Below, piece after piece: positions 8,294 to 17,400 of a stretch of 64,000 nt of DNA. How positions within the stretch are numbered: the stretch's first letter is position 1; each line of letters opens with the position of its first letter. The translations under genes were made by a program, and so were the position numbers. The DNA comes from DASSUW01 sp963792385 (GTDB lineage Bacteria; Actinomycetota; Thermoleophilia; Solirubrobacterales; Solirubrobacteraceae). Below the pieces are notes generated by a model. The model saw nothing but the letters and a program-made list of their open reading frames with translations, had not been told where the DNA came from and did no database searches. Where the stretch lies: positions 620,001 to 684,000 of the forward strand of contig CAWBVZ010000012.1 in the NCBI GenBank assembly GCA_963792385.1, written 5' to 3'.

Positions 8294-8337
8294 TCGGGTC
8301 CGGTGGTGGCCCCGATGTGCGGTGAACGGGCCGCCCG

Positions 8338-8343
8338 TAGCGT
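8338..8343 (+). promoter_or_regulatory. -10 element for a leaderless start
   Basis: TAGCGT ends seven bases before the ATG at 8351, the spacing expected when transcription starts at or next to the start codon. No Shine-Dalgarno is present. The same TAGNNT-plus-7-or-8 pattern recurs at 17786, 41615 and (minus) 54785. Confidence 0.5.
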
Positions 8344-8350
8344 CGCCACC

Positions 8351-8836
8351 ATGTTCACACGCACCCCCACTCACCCCATCCGCACCCTCGCGATCGCCAT
8401 CGCGGCCTCGCTCGCACTCGCCCTGCTCGCGATGCCCGCCCCCAGTGAAGCGGCGCGCAAGACGGAGACGATCCGCGCCTTCTCAAAGGTGGTCTCGTTC
8501 ACCTACACGAGCGTCGACGGCACGGTCACGCAGGGGCCGCCGGCCGGCGAGCCGAAGCCCGGCGACGTCTTCGAGATCGACTCGCTCGACTTCGTGGGCA
8601 ACCACAAGCGCCACGCCAAGCGCGCGACGATGAGCGATTACCTGCGGTGCACGTTCATGGCCAACGGCGAGCCCGACTGCTTCGGCTACACCGCGATCGG
8701 CGGCTCGCTGCTGCGCTTCCACGGCATGGAACTCATCGGCGGCACCGGCCGCTACCACGGCGCCACCGGCAAGGTCCTCAAGAACAAAGAGGTCCCGGGC
8801 GGCTCCGACTTCGTCGTGCAGATTCGCCGGCGCTGA
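8351..8836 (+). CDS. secreted allene-oxide-cyclase/dirigent-like barrel protein
   Basis: 161 residues from the ATG at 8351. The signal peptide (TLAIAIAASLALALLAMPAPSEA) is followed by a beta-rich domain: SFTYTSVDGTVTQGPP, GDVFEIDSLDFVGNHK, MSDYLRCTFMANGEPDCFGYTAIGGSLLRFHGMELIGGTGRYHGATGKVL. The late GGTGRYxGATG segment and the domain length are typical of the allene oxide cyclase/dirigent-like beta-barrel found in bacterial exported proteins. Two cysteines could pair. Bacterial members are usually of unknown function. It is probably monocistronic, with a leaderless-type promoter and a strong hairpin after the stop. It lies directly after a two-component system. Confidence 0.72.
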   Translation: MFTRTPTHPIRTLAIAIAASLALALLAMPAPSEAARKTETIRAFSKVVSFTYTSVDGTVTQGPPAGEPKPGDVFEIDSLDFVGNHKRHAKRATMSDYLRCTFMANGEPDCFGYTAIGGSLLRFHGMELIGGTGRYHGATGKVLKNKEVPGGSDFVVQIRRR

Positions 8837-8851
8837 GAACGGCTGCGACCG

Positions 8852-8875
8852 GGCCGGGGCGACATCGCCCCGGCC
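8852..8875. terminator. bidirectional hairpin terminator
   Basis: GGCCGGGGCG (8852-8861) and CGCCCCGGCC (8866-8875) are perfect inverted repeats around a 4-base loop. They lie between the convergent genes ending at 8836 and 8888, so the hairpin can serve both. There is no clear U tract, as is common in high-GC actinobacteria. Confidence 0.65.
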
Positions 8876-8887
8876 GGATCGCGGTTG

Positions 8888-10546
8888 TCAGTGGCAGGAG
8901 CGCGGCGCGCGGCCGACCGGGTCGAAGCAGAGCGCGTCGCCCTGGTTCGAGTTGCCGTCGAGGAAGCGGATCCGTCGCACTTCGCTGTCGAACGGGCCGT
9001 CGTACTTGAGCACGTACAGACCGTTGCGCAGGTCGATGGCGTAGATCAGGCCGTCCTGGATGATCGGGTAGCTCCACATCACGACCTTCTCGTTCCGGCC
9101 GGTGTCGGGATCGGACGAGAGCCGCGGGTCCTCGAGCAGCACCGAGTCGAGCGGCTTGGGGATGAACTCGGCCAGCTGCGTGGGCCGGCGCGGCTTCTCC
9201 AGGCTGACGGCCTGAAGCCCGCCCGAGTGCCAGGTGCTGAACGCGACGTGCGGCGTGAGCGTCGGGTTGTGCGCCGAGTACGAGGTCCGCGGCGGGTTCC
9301 AAGCCGCGCACGAGGCCGGGTCGTTCTCGGGCACGCGGTACTCGCCTTCGATCGTCGGCTTCCGCGGATCGGAGATGTCCATCATCCGCGTCCAGCCCCA
9401 CGGGCACCCGTGGTCGGGAGCGGTGGCCTTTCCGTACACCTCGTCCGAGACCCACGCCACGTCGCGGCCCCACAGCTTTACCGCGCTGTGCGCGCCCGGC
9501 CCCGGCCACGTCGGCCGCGCCGCGTTGTCCGTGATCGGGTGCGGCTGCGGGAACGCTGCGCCGGAAGCGAACTCGGACACGTCCATGACGGCGAACCCGC
9601 CTGGCAGCAGCGCGAAGTACGCCCGCCGGCCGTCGTTGCTGATCGTCAGCGAGTGCAGGCCACCCTCCGGCGTCACGGCCGCCTCAGGGGCGGGCGGCAC
9701 CTGCGTGAAGCCGTGCAGCCCGCTGAACAGGGTGACCGGCGACTGCCCGCTGCGCACCTTCGAGATGTCCCACACCGAGAACGGGCAGCTCGGTGCGCCG
9801 CCGCGCGTACCGCAGGTCGCGGCCGCGTTGCCGGCGAAGATCAGCGCTCGGTCGGGATTCTTCGGGTCCTCCCACAGGAAGAACTCGTGCGTGTCGACGT
9901 CGAACTGGTTCAGGAGCTTGGGATGCGCCGCGTTCGCTCCCTCGATGTCGTAGAAGCGGAAGTTGCTGATCGACGGCTGCGTGCAGTGGTGCAGCGTGGG
10001 GCCGACGCCGCAGTTGGTGTTCAGCACGATCAGGACGTTGTGCGATTTCCAGACGCGCAGCTCGCGCGTCGACTCGCCCGGCTTTGCGTCGAACGGGGGG
10101 CCGAGGAGCTTGGGGCGCGACGGACGCGAGATGTCGACCACCATCAAGCCGCCCTGAGGCTGCCCGAGATGGCCGCCGTCGGTCCGGCTGCCGATGTAGG
10201 CGTACTTGCCGTGGACGGCGATCGCCGCGTTCATACCGCGGTTGAGGAGCGGTTCATGCCCGATCTGCTTGAAGCGACCGGGCTTGCGCCCGGAGGCGCG
10301 AACCGGCGCCGAGCTGGTCCTGCTCGAGGCGCGTGCGACCTGCGTGACCCCGGATGCGGCGGGCGCGGCCGTGCACGCGCCGTCGTCCTCGGGCGCCCAG
10401 TCGGCGGGCCATCCGGCGATCGGTGCCGACGTCACCGCCGTCTCGCAGTCGTCCGCCGGGTGCGCGCCGGCCGAGCCGGGCGATACCGCGACGGCCGCGA
10501 ACGCAATCGCCGCCACGCATGCGTGGCGGACGCGACTGTACGTCAT
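8888..10546 (-). CDS. secreted LVIVD-repeat beta-propeller protein
   Basis: 552 residues from the ATG at 10546, preceded by GGGGAGGCAG. The signal peptide runs to about residue 29 (AVAVSPGSAGAHP). The body has repeated propeller blades of the LVIVD type: YAYIGSRT...GLMVVDISRPSRPKLLG, LIVLNTNCG...NFRFYDIEGANAAHPKLL, FAVMDVSEF, TRMMDISDPRKPTIEGEYRVPEND, LQAVSLEKPRRPTQLAEF, GLIYAIDLRNGLYVLKYDG. Such proteins are extracellular and of undetermined function; some are called choice-of-anchor B proteins. Paired cysteines fit an exported location. It is separated from the MocR gene by 58 bp containing a CTGACGTCAG palindrome (10593-10602), a possible operator. Confidence 0.8.
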   Translation of the reverse strand: MTYSRVRHACVAAIAFAAVAVSPGSAGAHPADDCETAVTSAPIAGWPADWAPEDDGACTAAPAASGVTQVARASSRTSSAPVRASGRKPGRFKQIGHEPLLNRGMNAAIAVHGKYAYIGSRTDGGHLGQPQGGLMVVDISRPSRPKLLGPPFDAKPGESTRELRVWKSHNVLIVLNTNCGVGPTLHHCTQPSISNFRFYDIEGANAAHPKLLNQFDVDTHEFFLWEDPKNPDRALIFAGNAAATCGTRGGAPSCPFSVWDISKVRSGQSPVTLFSGLHGFTQVPPAPEAAVTPEGGLHSLTISNDGRRAYFALLPGGFAVMDVSEFASGAAFPQPHPITDNAARPTWPGPGAHSAVKLWGRDVAWVSDEVYGKATAPDHGCPWGWTRMMDISDPRKPTIEGEYRVPENDPASCAAWNPPRTSYSAHNPTLTPHVAFSTWHSGGLQAVSLEKPRRPTQLAEFIPKPLDSVLLEDPRLSSDPDTGRNEKVVMWSYPIIQDGLIYAIDLRNGLYVLKYDGPFDSEVRRIRFLDGNSNQGDALCFDPVGRAPRSCH

Positions 10547-10604
10547 GAAATCTGCCTCCCCTGTCGAGCCGGCGGCCTCCCGAGACGCCGACCTGACGTC
10601 AGCG

Positions 10605-12044
10605 TTACCCGGATGCCGCCCGGGCCTCACCTCCGTATCGCCTGTGCTCGTCGACGACCTCCGCGAGGAGCTTCACGCCACGCCGGAGCGTGGGCTCGTC
10701 GAGCGTCGCGTACCCGAAGATCAGGCCGGGTCGGCCCGGGTGTGAGAGGCGGTACGGGGCGAGTCCATAGATCGCGAGCCCGCGGCGCTCTGCCGCCTCG
10801 ACCAGCGTCGTCTCGTCGAGATCGTGCGGCATGTAGGCCACGAGATGCAGGCCGGCGGCGATCCCGGCCGGCTCGAAGTCGGGCAGCTCGGAGTGCAGCG
10901 CGGCGAGCAGGGCGTCGCGGCGGCGTCGGTAAACCGGCCGCATGCGCCGGAGGTGACGGTCGAACTCACCGCGGGCGAGGAAGTTGGCAAACGCCAGCTG
11001 GTCGAGCACGGGTGAGCCGCGATCGGCCAGCGTCTTGGCGGCGGCGACGTCATCGACGAGCGCCGGCGGGACAACGAGCCAGCCGAGCCGTAGACCTGGC
11101 GCCAGCGTCTTGCTTGCGGTGCCGGCATAGATCACGCGATCCGGTGCCAGGCCCTGCAGGGAGCCGACGGGCGCGCGGTCGTAGCGGTACTCGGCGTCGT
11201 AGTCGTCCTCGATGATGAGTGCCTCGCGCTCTCGTGCCCACCGCACCGCCGCGGCGCGCGACTGCGCCGACAGCACCCCACCGGTGGGCCATTGGTGCGA
11301 CGGCGTCAGCACGAGCGCGTCGGCGTCGAGCCGTTCGAGAGCCTCCACGCGGACGCCGCCCTCGTCGACCGGGACGCCGACGACCTCCAGGCCGGCGGCA
11401 CGGGCAACCGGTACGGCGTCGTCGTCTGCCGACGGGTCCTCGACCGCCAGCCGCGTGGCGCCGAACTTGGCGAGCACCTGCACGATGAGCGCGATGCCCT
11501 GCGCGTACCCATTGCAGATCACGATGTCGGCCGGGCTGGCGGAGGTCCCCCGCACACGGTTCAGATACGAGGCCAGCGCTTCGTGCAGCGCCGGCGCCCC
11601 GCGGCCGTTCACGTAGCCGAAATCCGCCGCGGACGCGTCCATCAGGACGCGCCTCATCGAGCGCAGCCACGCCGATCGGGGGAACATCGACGCGTCGGCA
11701 CGGCAGGGGCAGAAGTCGACCTCCGAGACGCGCGGCAGTCCCACGAGCGCCCGTTCCTCCGCCGGCTCGGGCCCGATCGCCACCGTCGTGTACCCGCCCG
11801 CCCGACTGGTCAGGTAGCCCTCGGCGCTGAGCTGCTGGTACGCCTCGATCACCACACCGCGCGAGACACCGAGGTCCGCGGAAAGCTTGCGCGTCGGGGG
11901 AAGCGGCGTGCCGCGCGGCAGGCGCCCGGCCCGGATTCCGTCACGGATCGAGACCTCGATCTGCCGGTGCAGCGCAACGCCGGAATCGCGGTTGAGCGAG
12001 ACCAGCACGTCGCCGGTGGGTTGCAAATTGGTCCTGTCCACCAA
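10605..12044 (-). CDS. MocR/PdxR-family regulator (GntR HTH plus aminotransferase-like domain)
   Basis: About 479 residues. An N-terminal GntR winged helix (about 18-85: ALHRQIEVSIRDGIRAGRLPRGTPLPPTRKLSADLGVSRGVVIEAYQQLSAEGYL) precedes a fold-type-I aminotransferase-like domain. The PLP-binding lysine is in YAGTASKTLAPGLRLGW, with VEDPSAD, VLTPSHQWPTGGVLS and IIEDDYDAEYRYDR as the other cofactor motifs. MocR proteins sense PLP or amine adducts and regulate adjacent genes. The start is a TTG at 12044 or, three bases later, a GTG; both are leaderless-like with no SD. The DHFR-like reductase gene is transcribed divergently 52 bp away and is the likely target. Confidence 0.9.
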   Translation of the reverse strand: MVDRTNLQPTGDVLVSLNRDSGVALHRQIEVSIRDGIRAGRLPRGTPLPPTRKLSADLGVSRGVVIEAYQQLSAEGYLTSRAGGYTTVAIGPEPAEERALVGLPRVSEVDFCPCRADASMFPRSAWLRSMRRVLMDASAADFGYVNGRGAPALHEALASYLNRVRGTSASPADIVICNGYAQGIALIVQVLAKFGATRLAVEDPSADDDAVPVARAAGLEVVGVPVDEGGVRVEALERLDADALVLTPSHQWPTGGVLSAQSRAAAVRWAREREALIIEDDYDAEYRYDRAPVGSLQGLAPDRVIYAGTASKTLAPGLRLGWLVVPPALVDDVAAAKTLADRGSPVLDQLAFANFLARGEFDRHLRRMRPVYRRRRDALLAALHSELPDFEPAGIAAGLHLVAYMPHDLDETTLVEAAERRGLAIYGLAPYRLSHPGRPGLIFGYATLDEPTLRRGVKLLAEVVDEHRRYGGEARAASG

Positions 12045-12080
12045 GCACCAAATCGGATCTTATCTCCGGCACCAATCTGT
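12025..12080. promoter_or_regulatory. candidate MocR operator between divergent genes
   Basis: Three related half-sites sit around the divergent starts: ATTGGT (12027-12032) in one orientation, and ACCAAAT (12047-12053) and ACCAAT (12071-12076) in the other. MocR proteins commonly bind combinations of direct and inverted short repeats in such intergenic regions. The repeats are seen; the function is inferred. Confidence 0.4.
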
Positions 12081-12096
12081 GGCAGCCTCGCCCGCC

Positions 12097-12648
12097 ATGC
12101 GACGGATAATCAACTCGACATACATCAGCCTCGACGGCGTCATCGAGGCACCCCACCTGTGGCCCTCCACCGGTCCGGACGACGAGCGCGCCGGTGCGAT
12201 CCAGACCGACCTGCTGCTCGCCTGCGACGTGCTGCTGATGGGCAGGCGGACGTACGAGGGCTTCGCGCCGGTGTGGCCGACACGCTCCGGCGACCCTGCC
12301 AGCGATCAGATCAACAGCATGCGCAAGTACGTCGTCTCCTCGACGCTGCGGGACCCGGAGTGGAACAACACGACGGTGATCAGCGACGACCCGATCGGCG
12401 CGATCAGGGAGCTCAAGGGGCAGCCGGGCAAGGACATGGTGCAGTACGGGTTCGGCCCGCTCTCGCACGCGATGGTGGAGCACGGCCTGCTCGACGAGCT
12501 GCGGCTCTGGATCTACCCGTTCCTGGTCGGCAAGGGCGCACCGGCCGACCTGCTGTACCGCGACGGGCCGCTGACGACGTGGAGCCTCCTCGAGACCACG
12601 CCGCTGAACAGCGGCATCGTCGTCCTCCGCTACGGCGCCACGGCGTGA
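12097..12648 (+). CDS. dihydrofolate-reductase-fold (RibD C-terminal) protein
   Basis: 183 residues: MRRIINSTYISLDGVIEAPHLW at the start, then LLACDVLLMGRRTYEGFAPVWP (the MGRxTYE motif of RibD C-terminal/YwjB-type proteins), KYVVSSTLRDPEW, YGFGPLSHAMVEHGLLDELRLWIYPFLVGKGAP. This family has the NADPH-binding DHFR fold. Its members are often uncharacterised reductases and are not true folate enzymes. It is divergent from the MocR regulator and coupled (GTGA overlap) to the monooxygenase-like gene downstream. Together these suggest a small MocR-controlled redox operon. Confidence 0.88.
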   Translation: MRRIINSTYISLDGVIEAPHLWPSTGPDDERAGAIQTDLLLACDVLLMGRRTYEGFAPVWPTRSGDPASDQINSMRKYVVSSTLRDPEWNNTTVISDDPIGAIRELKGQPGKDMVQYGFGPLSHAMVEHGLLDELRLWIYPFLVGKGAPADLLYRDGPLTTWSLLETTPLNSGIVVLRYGATA

Positions 12649-12971
12649 TCGCCCGCATGTGGAAGGGCAAGGTGCGGACGCCTGACGCCGATGCCTATGC
12701 CGCCTACATCGCCGAGACGGGGTTCGCCGAGTACGCGCGCACGCCCGGCAACCGGGGGTCGTGGATGCTGCAGCGGGAGGTCGGCGAGCTCACCGAGTTC
12801 ATGACCTTCTCGCTGTGGGAGTCGCTCGAGGCGGTCAAGGCGTTCGCCGGCGATGACTACGAGACGGCGGTCTACTACCCCGAGGACGAGCGCTTCCTGG
12901 TCGAGCGCGACGACACCTGCGCGCACTACGACGTTCGCGAGGCGGCCCCGCCCGCCATCCGCCCCGCCTAA
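12645..12971 (+). CDS. ABM/dimeric alpha-beta barrel protein (antibiotic biosynthesis monooxygenase-like)
   Basis: 108 residues from a GTG that overlaps the preceding stop codon (GTGA), indicating translational coupling. The sequence VIARMWKGKVRTPDADAYAAYIAETG, GNRGSWMLQREVGELTEFMTFSLWESLEAVKAFAGDDYETAVYYPEDERF has the strand-helix-strand pattern of dimeric alpha-beta barrels, including the FMTFSLWES strand and AVKAFAG helix seen in ABM-like proteins. Members act as small cofactor-free monooxygenases, haem-degrading enzymes, or have unknown roles. The stop codon lies in the loop of a perfect hairpin shared with the convergent gene. Confidence 0.78.
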   Translation: MIARMWKGKVRTPDADAYAAYIAETGFAEYARTPGNRGSWMLQREVGELTEFMTFSLWESLEAVKAFAGDDYETAVYYPEDERFLVERDDTCAHYDVREAAPPAIRPA

Positions 12972-12983
12972 GCGGGGCGGATG
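12956..12983. terminator. bidirectional hairpin with both stop codons in its loop
   Basis: CATCCGCCCCGC (12956-12967) and GCGGGGCGGATG (12972-12983) are perfect 12-bp arms around the loop CTAA. The loop contains the TAA of the plus-strand gene and, read on the other strand, the TAG of the minus-strand oxidoreductase. A single compact element therefore ends both genes. Confidence 0.75.
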
Positions 12984-14356
12984 TTCTGGTTGAGGCGGAA
13001 GAGGTTCTGCGCGTCGTACTTCGCCTTGATCCGCGAGAGGCGGTCGTGGTTGGCGCCGTAGCTCGTGCGCACGGCCGCGTCGCCTTCCTCCAGCAGGCCG
13101 GGGAAGTTGAAGTACGTCTTCCCCTGCGAGAACGGTTGCGCGTCATCCCAGAAGGCGCGCGTCCATCCGATGTTCTCGGCGTCGTCGGCGGGGTCGGCCC
13201 ACGTCGCGTCGATGCTCAACATGAACTCGGAGCTGCGGTCGCCGAACGCCGTGTCCTCGGCGCCGACGCGGGCGATCGCCCCGCCGCAGTGGCGGATGAT
13301 CACCAGCGTGTCGTTCGACGGCCGGCGGACGGACCAGTCGACCGTGGTGTCGATCGCGGCGTCGGAGAAGCCGTCCAGGTACAGCGCCTTCCAGTAGCGG
13401 CGCGGGCCCGCCGGGAAGAACGGGTCCAGCGAGCTCTGGAAGTCGAGATAGTCCACCGGGCCGCTCATGTCCAGCAGCGGGGTGGCCAGCTCGCGCAGCC
13501 GCCGCGTCGCGTGCTCGCCCTCGGCCGGGTCGCCCGCCCACATGCCGGCCACGCCGACGTGCGGCAGGCCGCGCAGCTGCTCGGGCAACGCGTCGACGAC
13601 CGGCAGCGACCAGATGAGCCCTGCGGTCGACAGCTCGTCCGGCGCGTCGGCGACCGCGTCGCGCCAGCCCGCCAGCACGCGCGCGGCGTCCTCGATCGGG
13701 TAGGCGACGTTGAGCGCGAACACCTCAGGGCCGAGCTCGTGCAGGCGCAGCTCGAACGAGGTCACCACGCCGAAGTTGCCGCCGCCGCCGCGCAGCGCCC
13801 AGTACAGATCGCTGTGCTCGTCCGCGCTCGCGCGGACCCGGCGGCCGTCGGCCAGCACGACCTCCGCGGAGACGAGGTTGTCGACGGTCATGCCGTCGCG
13901 CCGCCGCTGGTGCGAGACGCCGCCGCTCAGCGCGAGGCCGGCGACGCCGGTCTCGGAGACCACGCCGCCCGGAGTGGCGAGCCCGAGCGGGGCAGTGACG
14001 CGATCGACCTCGGCCCACGTGGCGCCGCCCTGCACGTGCACGGTGCGGCGGGTGTCGTCGATCCGGACCGCGCGCATCGCCGACAGGTCGATGACGAGAC
14101 CGTCGTCGACGACGGCGGTGCCGGCGACGTTGTGGCCGCCGCCGCGGACGGCGAGCGGCAATCCGTTGTCGGCGGCGAAGCGGATCGCCGTGGCGACGTC
14201 GTCGGCATCGGCGCAGCGCGCGATCATGGCGGGCCGCTTGTCGATCATGCCGTTCCAGACACGGCGGGCGATCTCGTACGACAGGTGATTCGGGGTGATG
14301 ACCTGGCCGGTGAGGCGTTCGGCGAGCGAGGAGGTGGGGGCGGTGAAGATGCTCAT
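12968..14356 (-). CDS. FAD-binding oxidoreductase (PCMH/BBE, berberine-bridge-like)
   Basis: 462 residues from the ATG at 14356; an in-frame GTG at 14395 with GGGAGG upstream is an alternative that adds 13 residues. The PCMH FAD domain has RGGGHNVAGTAVVDDGLVIDLS, where the His is the usual 8-alpha covalent FAD site, then GVVSETGVAGLALSGG and ALRGGGGNFGVVTSFEL. The second covalent Cys of bicovalent members is absent (GGVSHQRRRDG), so binding is likely monocovalent. The C-terminal BBE domain ends YGANHDRLSRIKAKYDAQNLFRLNQNI. Such enzymes oxidise sugars, alcohols or secondary metabolites with O2. It is convergent with the reductase operon and downstream of a SARP regulator on the same strand. 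Confidence 0.9.
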   Translation of the reverse strand: MSIFTAPTSSLAERLTGQVITPNHLSYEIARRVWNGMIDKRPAMIARCADADDVATAIRFAADNGLPLAVRGGGHNVAGTAVVDDGLVIDLSAMRAVRIDDTRRTVHVQGGATWAEVDRVTAPLGLATPGGVVSETGVAGLALSGGVSHQRRRDGMTVDNLVSAEVVLADGRRVRASADEHSDLYWALRGGGGNFGVVTSFELRLHELGPEVFALNVAYPIEDAARVLAGWRDAVADAPDELSTAGLIWSLPVVDALPEQLRGLPHVGVAGMWAGDPAEGEHATRRLRELATPLLDMSGPVDYLDFQSSLDPFFPAGPRRYWKALYLDGFSDAAIDTTVDWSVRRPSNDTLVIIRHCGGAIARVGAEDTAFGDRSSEFMLSIDATWADPADDAENIGWTRAFWDDAQPFSQGKTYFNFPGLLEEGDAAVRTSYGANHDRLSRIKAKYDAQNLFRLNQNIRPA

Positions 14357-14423
14357 GGCGGCCACGATCCCGACCGTCCGCAAGGCCACCGTCACGCCAG
14401 CGTGAGTCCTCCCGGTCCGGCCC

Positions 14424-17400
14424 TCAGAAGTGCCACGCGAGCTCCTGCGGCACCACCATCGCGACTCCCTCGAGCAGCCCGGCGAGCGCTTTGCGCGCCG
14501 CGGCGACGTACGTCACGGCGCCGAGCGCGTCGTTGCGCCGCACCGCCTCCTCGAGGTGCCCGATCGCGGCCGGACGGTCGCCGAGCGTGACCGCCAGCAG
14601 CCCGAGCGGCAGTGATGCCGATCCCGTGCAATAGCTGACGCGGCCGGCGACGACGGTGCGGTGGCCGTAGGGCAGCAGGCATGGGTAGACCGCCGCTGCC
14701 GCGGCCGCGTCGTCGAGCAGTGCGGCGAGCACCCCGAGCGTCGTGGCGGCGTACAGCCAGTTGGCGTCGAGCGGCGCCGAGCCGATGCCGGCCACTTCGC
14801 GCTCCAGCGCGCCCGCGGCGAGGTCCATATCGCCTCGGACGAACGCCGTGATCGCATCCGCGGCGCGCCAGGCGGCGCCTGCCGGCGAGTGCTCGATGTG
14901 CCAGCGGCGAGCGGCGTCGTCCTCGTCGGTCAGCCGGCGTTCCGCGTGGTTGATGGCGACCCGCTGGACCTCGAACAGCAGCTTGGCGTTGTCGTCGTGC
15001 GCCGCCCGGCCGATCCGATCGCCCTCGTCCGTCAGACGGCGCGCCTCCTCGGCCCGTCCGGCCAACAGCGCGAGCGTGGCGCGCCAGAGTGGGACATACC
15101 AGTCGTAGGCGGGCAGGCGCAGCACGGCCGCCAGGCGCTCGTGCTGGGCGATCGCGGCCCGCAGGGCGTCGGGGTCTCCGAGCTCGAACAGGTCGACAAC
15201 GCGCCAGTTGACGCCCTGCAGCTCGGCCTGGCGATCCCCGGCTGCACGTGCGGCCGCGACGAGCTCGTCGGCGATCGCGAGCCGCTCCTCGGTGTGGTCG
15301 GGGCTCCACAGGGCGACGTGCCGGGCTCCGAGTGCCTCGAGCAGCGCGCGGTCGCCGGTGCGCCGCGCGGCACTCAGGGCCTCGTCGCTGAGACGTTCGC
15401 GCAGGCTCGTCGGCGGCACGTAGTAGACCTCGATCGCCAGCCTCGCGAGCAGCCGCGGCCCGAGCTCCGACGCAGGCCCGACAGCGGCCACGGCCTCCTC
15501 GAGCAGCGCGCGGACGCTGTCGCGGACCGCGGCGACGTTCACGGTCAGCCCTGCCGCCCCGAGCGCGGCGCGCGCCAGGACTTCGTGGTCGTCGATCGCT
15601 CGCGCGATGTCGGCGGCGGCCGCGAAGCAGCGGTCGGCGGACGGCCGGTCGCCCAGCCGCTCGCGCGCGTCGCCGAGCGCCAGCAGGACCTCCGCGCGCA
15701 TCGGGTCGTCGAGATCTCCCTCGGCGGCGCGATCGAGGAGTTCCGCGGCGTCCTCGTAGGCCAGCCGGCGCATCGCGTCGTCGGCCGCCTCCAAGGCGAC
15801 GCTCGCGGCCGTCGCGGCGTCCACCAGCGGCCGGGCGTCGAGCAGGTGCCGCGCCCGCTCGGCCACGCGGCGCGCGCCGGGCAGCGCCTCGAGCACGTCG
15901 GCCATCCGCCGGTGCAGCAGCGCGCGTCGGGTGGTCGTGAGCCCCGCCAGCACGGCCTCGCGGATCAGCGCATGCGCGAAGCGGTACTGCCCGGGAACCG
16001 CCAGCTCGTCCACCAGTCCCGCGGCGACCACGGCGTCGAGCCCGTCGGCGACGATGTCGTCGTCCATCTCGCAGGCGGCCGCGACGTCCGCGAGCGCGAA
16101 CTCCTCGCCGGCGATCGCCGCCGCCCGCACCGCCTGGCCGGCAACATCGGGGAGGCGCGCGACGCGGCGGTCGATCACCGCCCGCACGCCCTGCGGCACC
16201 TCGGTCCCGGCCGCCGCGACCAGCGCCTCGGCCGGTTGCTCGGGATGGGACTCGACGAGGTGGCGGACGAGCTCCTCGACGAACAGCGGATTGCCGCCGG
16301 TGCGGCCGTGAACCGCCGCGATCAGGCCTGGCGGCGGCGCGTCGGCGCCCAGCCACGCGGCGGCGAGGTCACCGACCTCGTCCTCGGAGAGACCGCCGAG
16401 AGCGACGCGCTCGAGCGGCCGTTCGCGCCGCAGGTCCCCGAGTAGGGCGTCGAGCGCGGGGACGTCCTCGTCGCGCATCGACCCGGCGACGAGCAGCGGA
16501 GCCCACGCCACCGTCCGGATCACGTGCGCGAGCATCTGCAGCGTCGCCGGGTCCGCCCAGTGGAGGTCCTCGACGACGAGCAGCACCGGCGACTGCCGGG
16601 CGGCATGCCCGATCGCGGCGGCCACGGCCTCGAAGAGGCGGTGGCGGGCGTCGAACGGCTCGCCCTCCGGCGCCCCGGCCGCGGGGTCGAGCCCGGGCAG
16701 CAGGCGGGCGAGCTCGGTGACGACCCACTCGGGCAGCGCGGCCGGCGAGGCGACGTGTTGGCGCAGCGCCTCGGTGAACGGCGCGAACGCGACGACCCCG
16801 TCCTCCACGCAGCGGCCGGCGAGCACCGTGGCCCCATCGGCGCGCGCCTCGCTCGCCAGCTCGGTCAGCAGCCGGGTCTTGCCGCTGCCGGCGTCGCCGG
16901 AGAGGATCACGACAGTCGCGGCACCCGCGCTCGCTCGTCTCCACGCGGCCCCCAACGCAGCGAGTGGCTCGCGACGGCCGACGAGCGGCGCGTGCTCGCT
17001 GCGTGCGAGCGCGTCCGGCAGCGGCGCGGCACGCGCGTCCACGTCTGGCGCTCGACGGTCGGAGCGCAGCTCCTCGACGAGCGCACGCGTCTCGGCCGAC
17101 GGCGCCATGCCGAGGTCGCGCCGCAGCGCCGAGCGAAACGTCTCGTAGGACGCGACCGCCGCAGCGCTGTTCCCGATCCCCGCCAGCCGCCGCATCAGGA
17201 TCCGAGCGGCGTCCTCGGACACCGGATCGAGCTCGAGCCGGCGACGCGCGTAGCGAATCGCCGTGTCCAGATCTCCGGACTGCTCGGCCGTCTCGCCGAC
17301 GACCGCCAGCAGCTCGATCGTCCGATCGCGACGGGTCTGGCGCTCCTCGAGCACCCAGTCGTCGTCCAGGTCGGTGAGCAGGTCGCCGTCCGCGAGCGTC

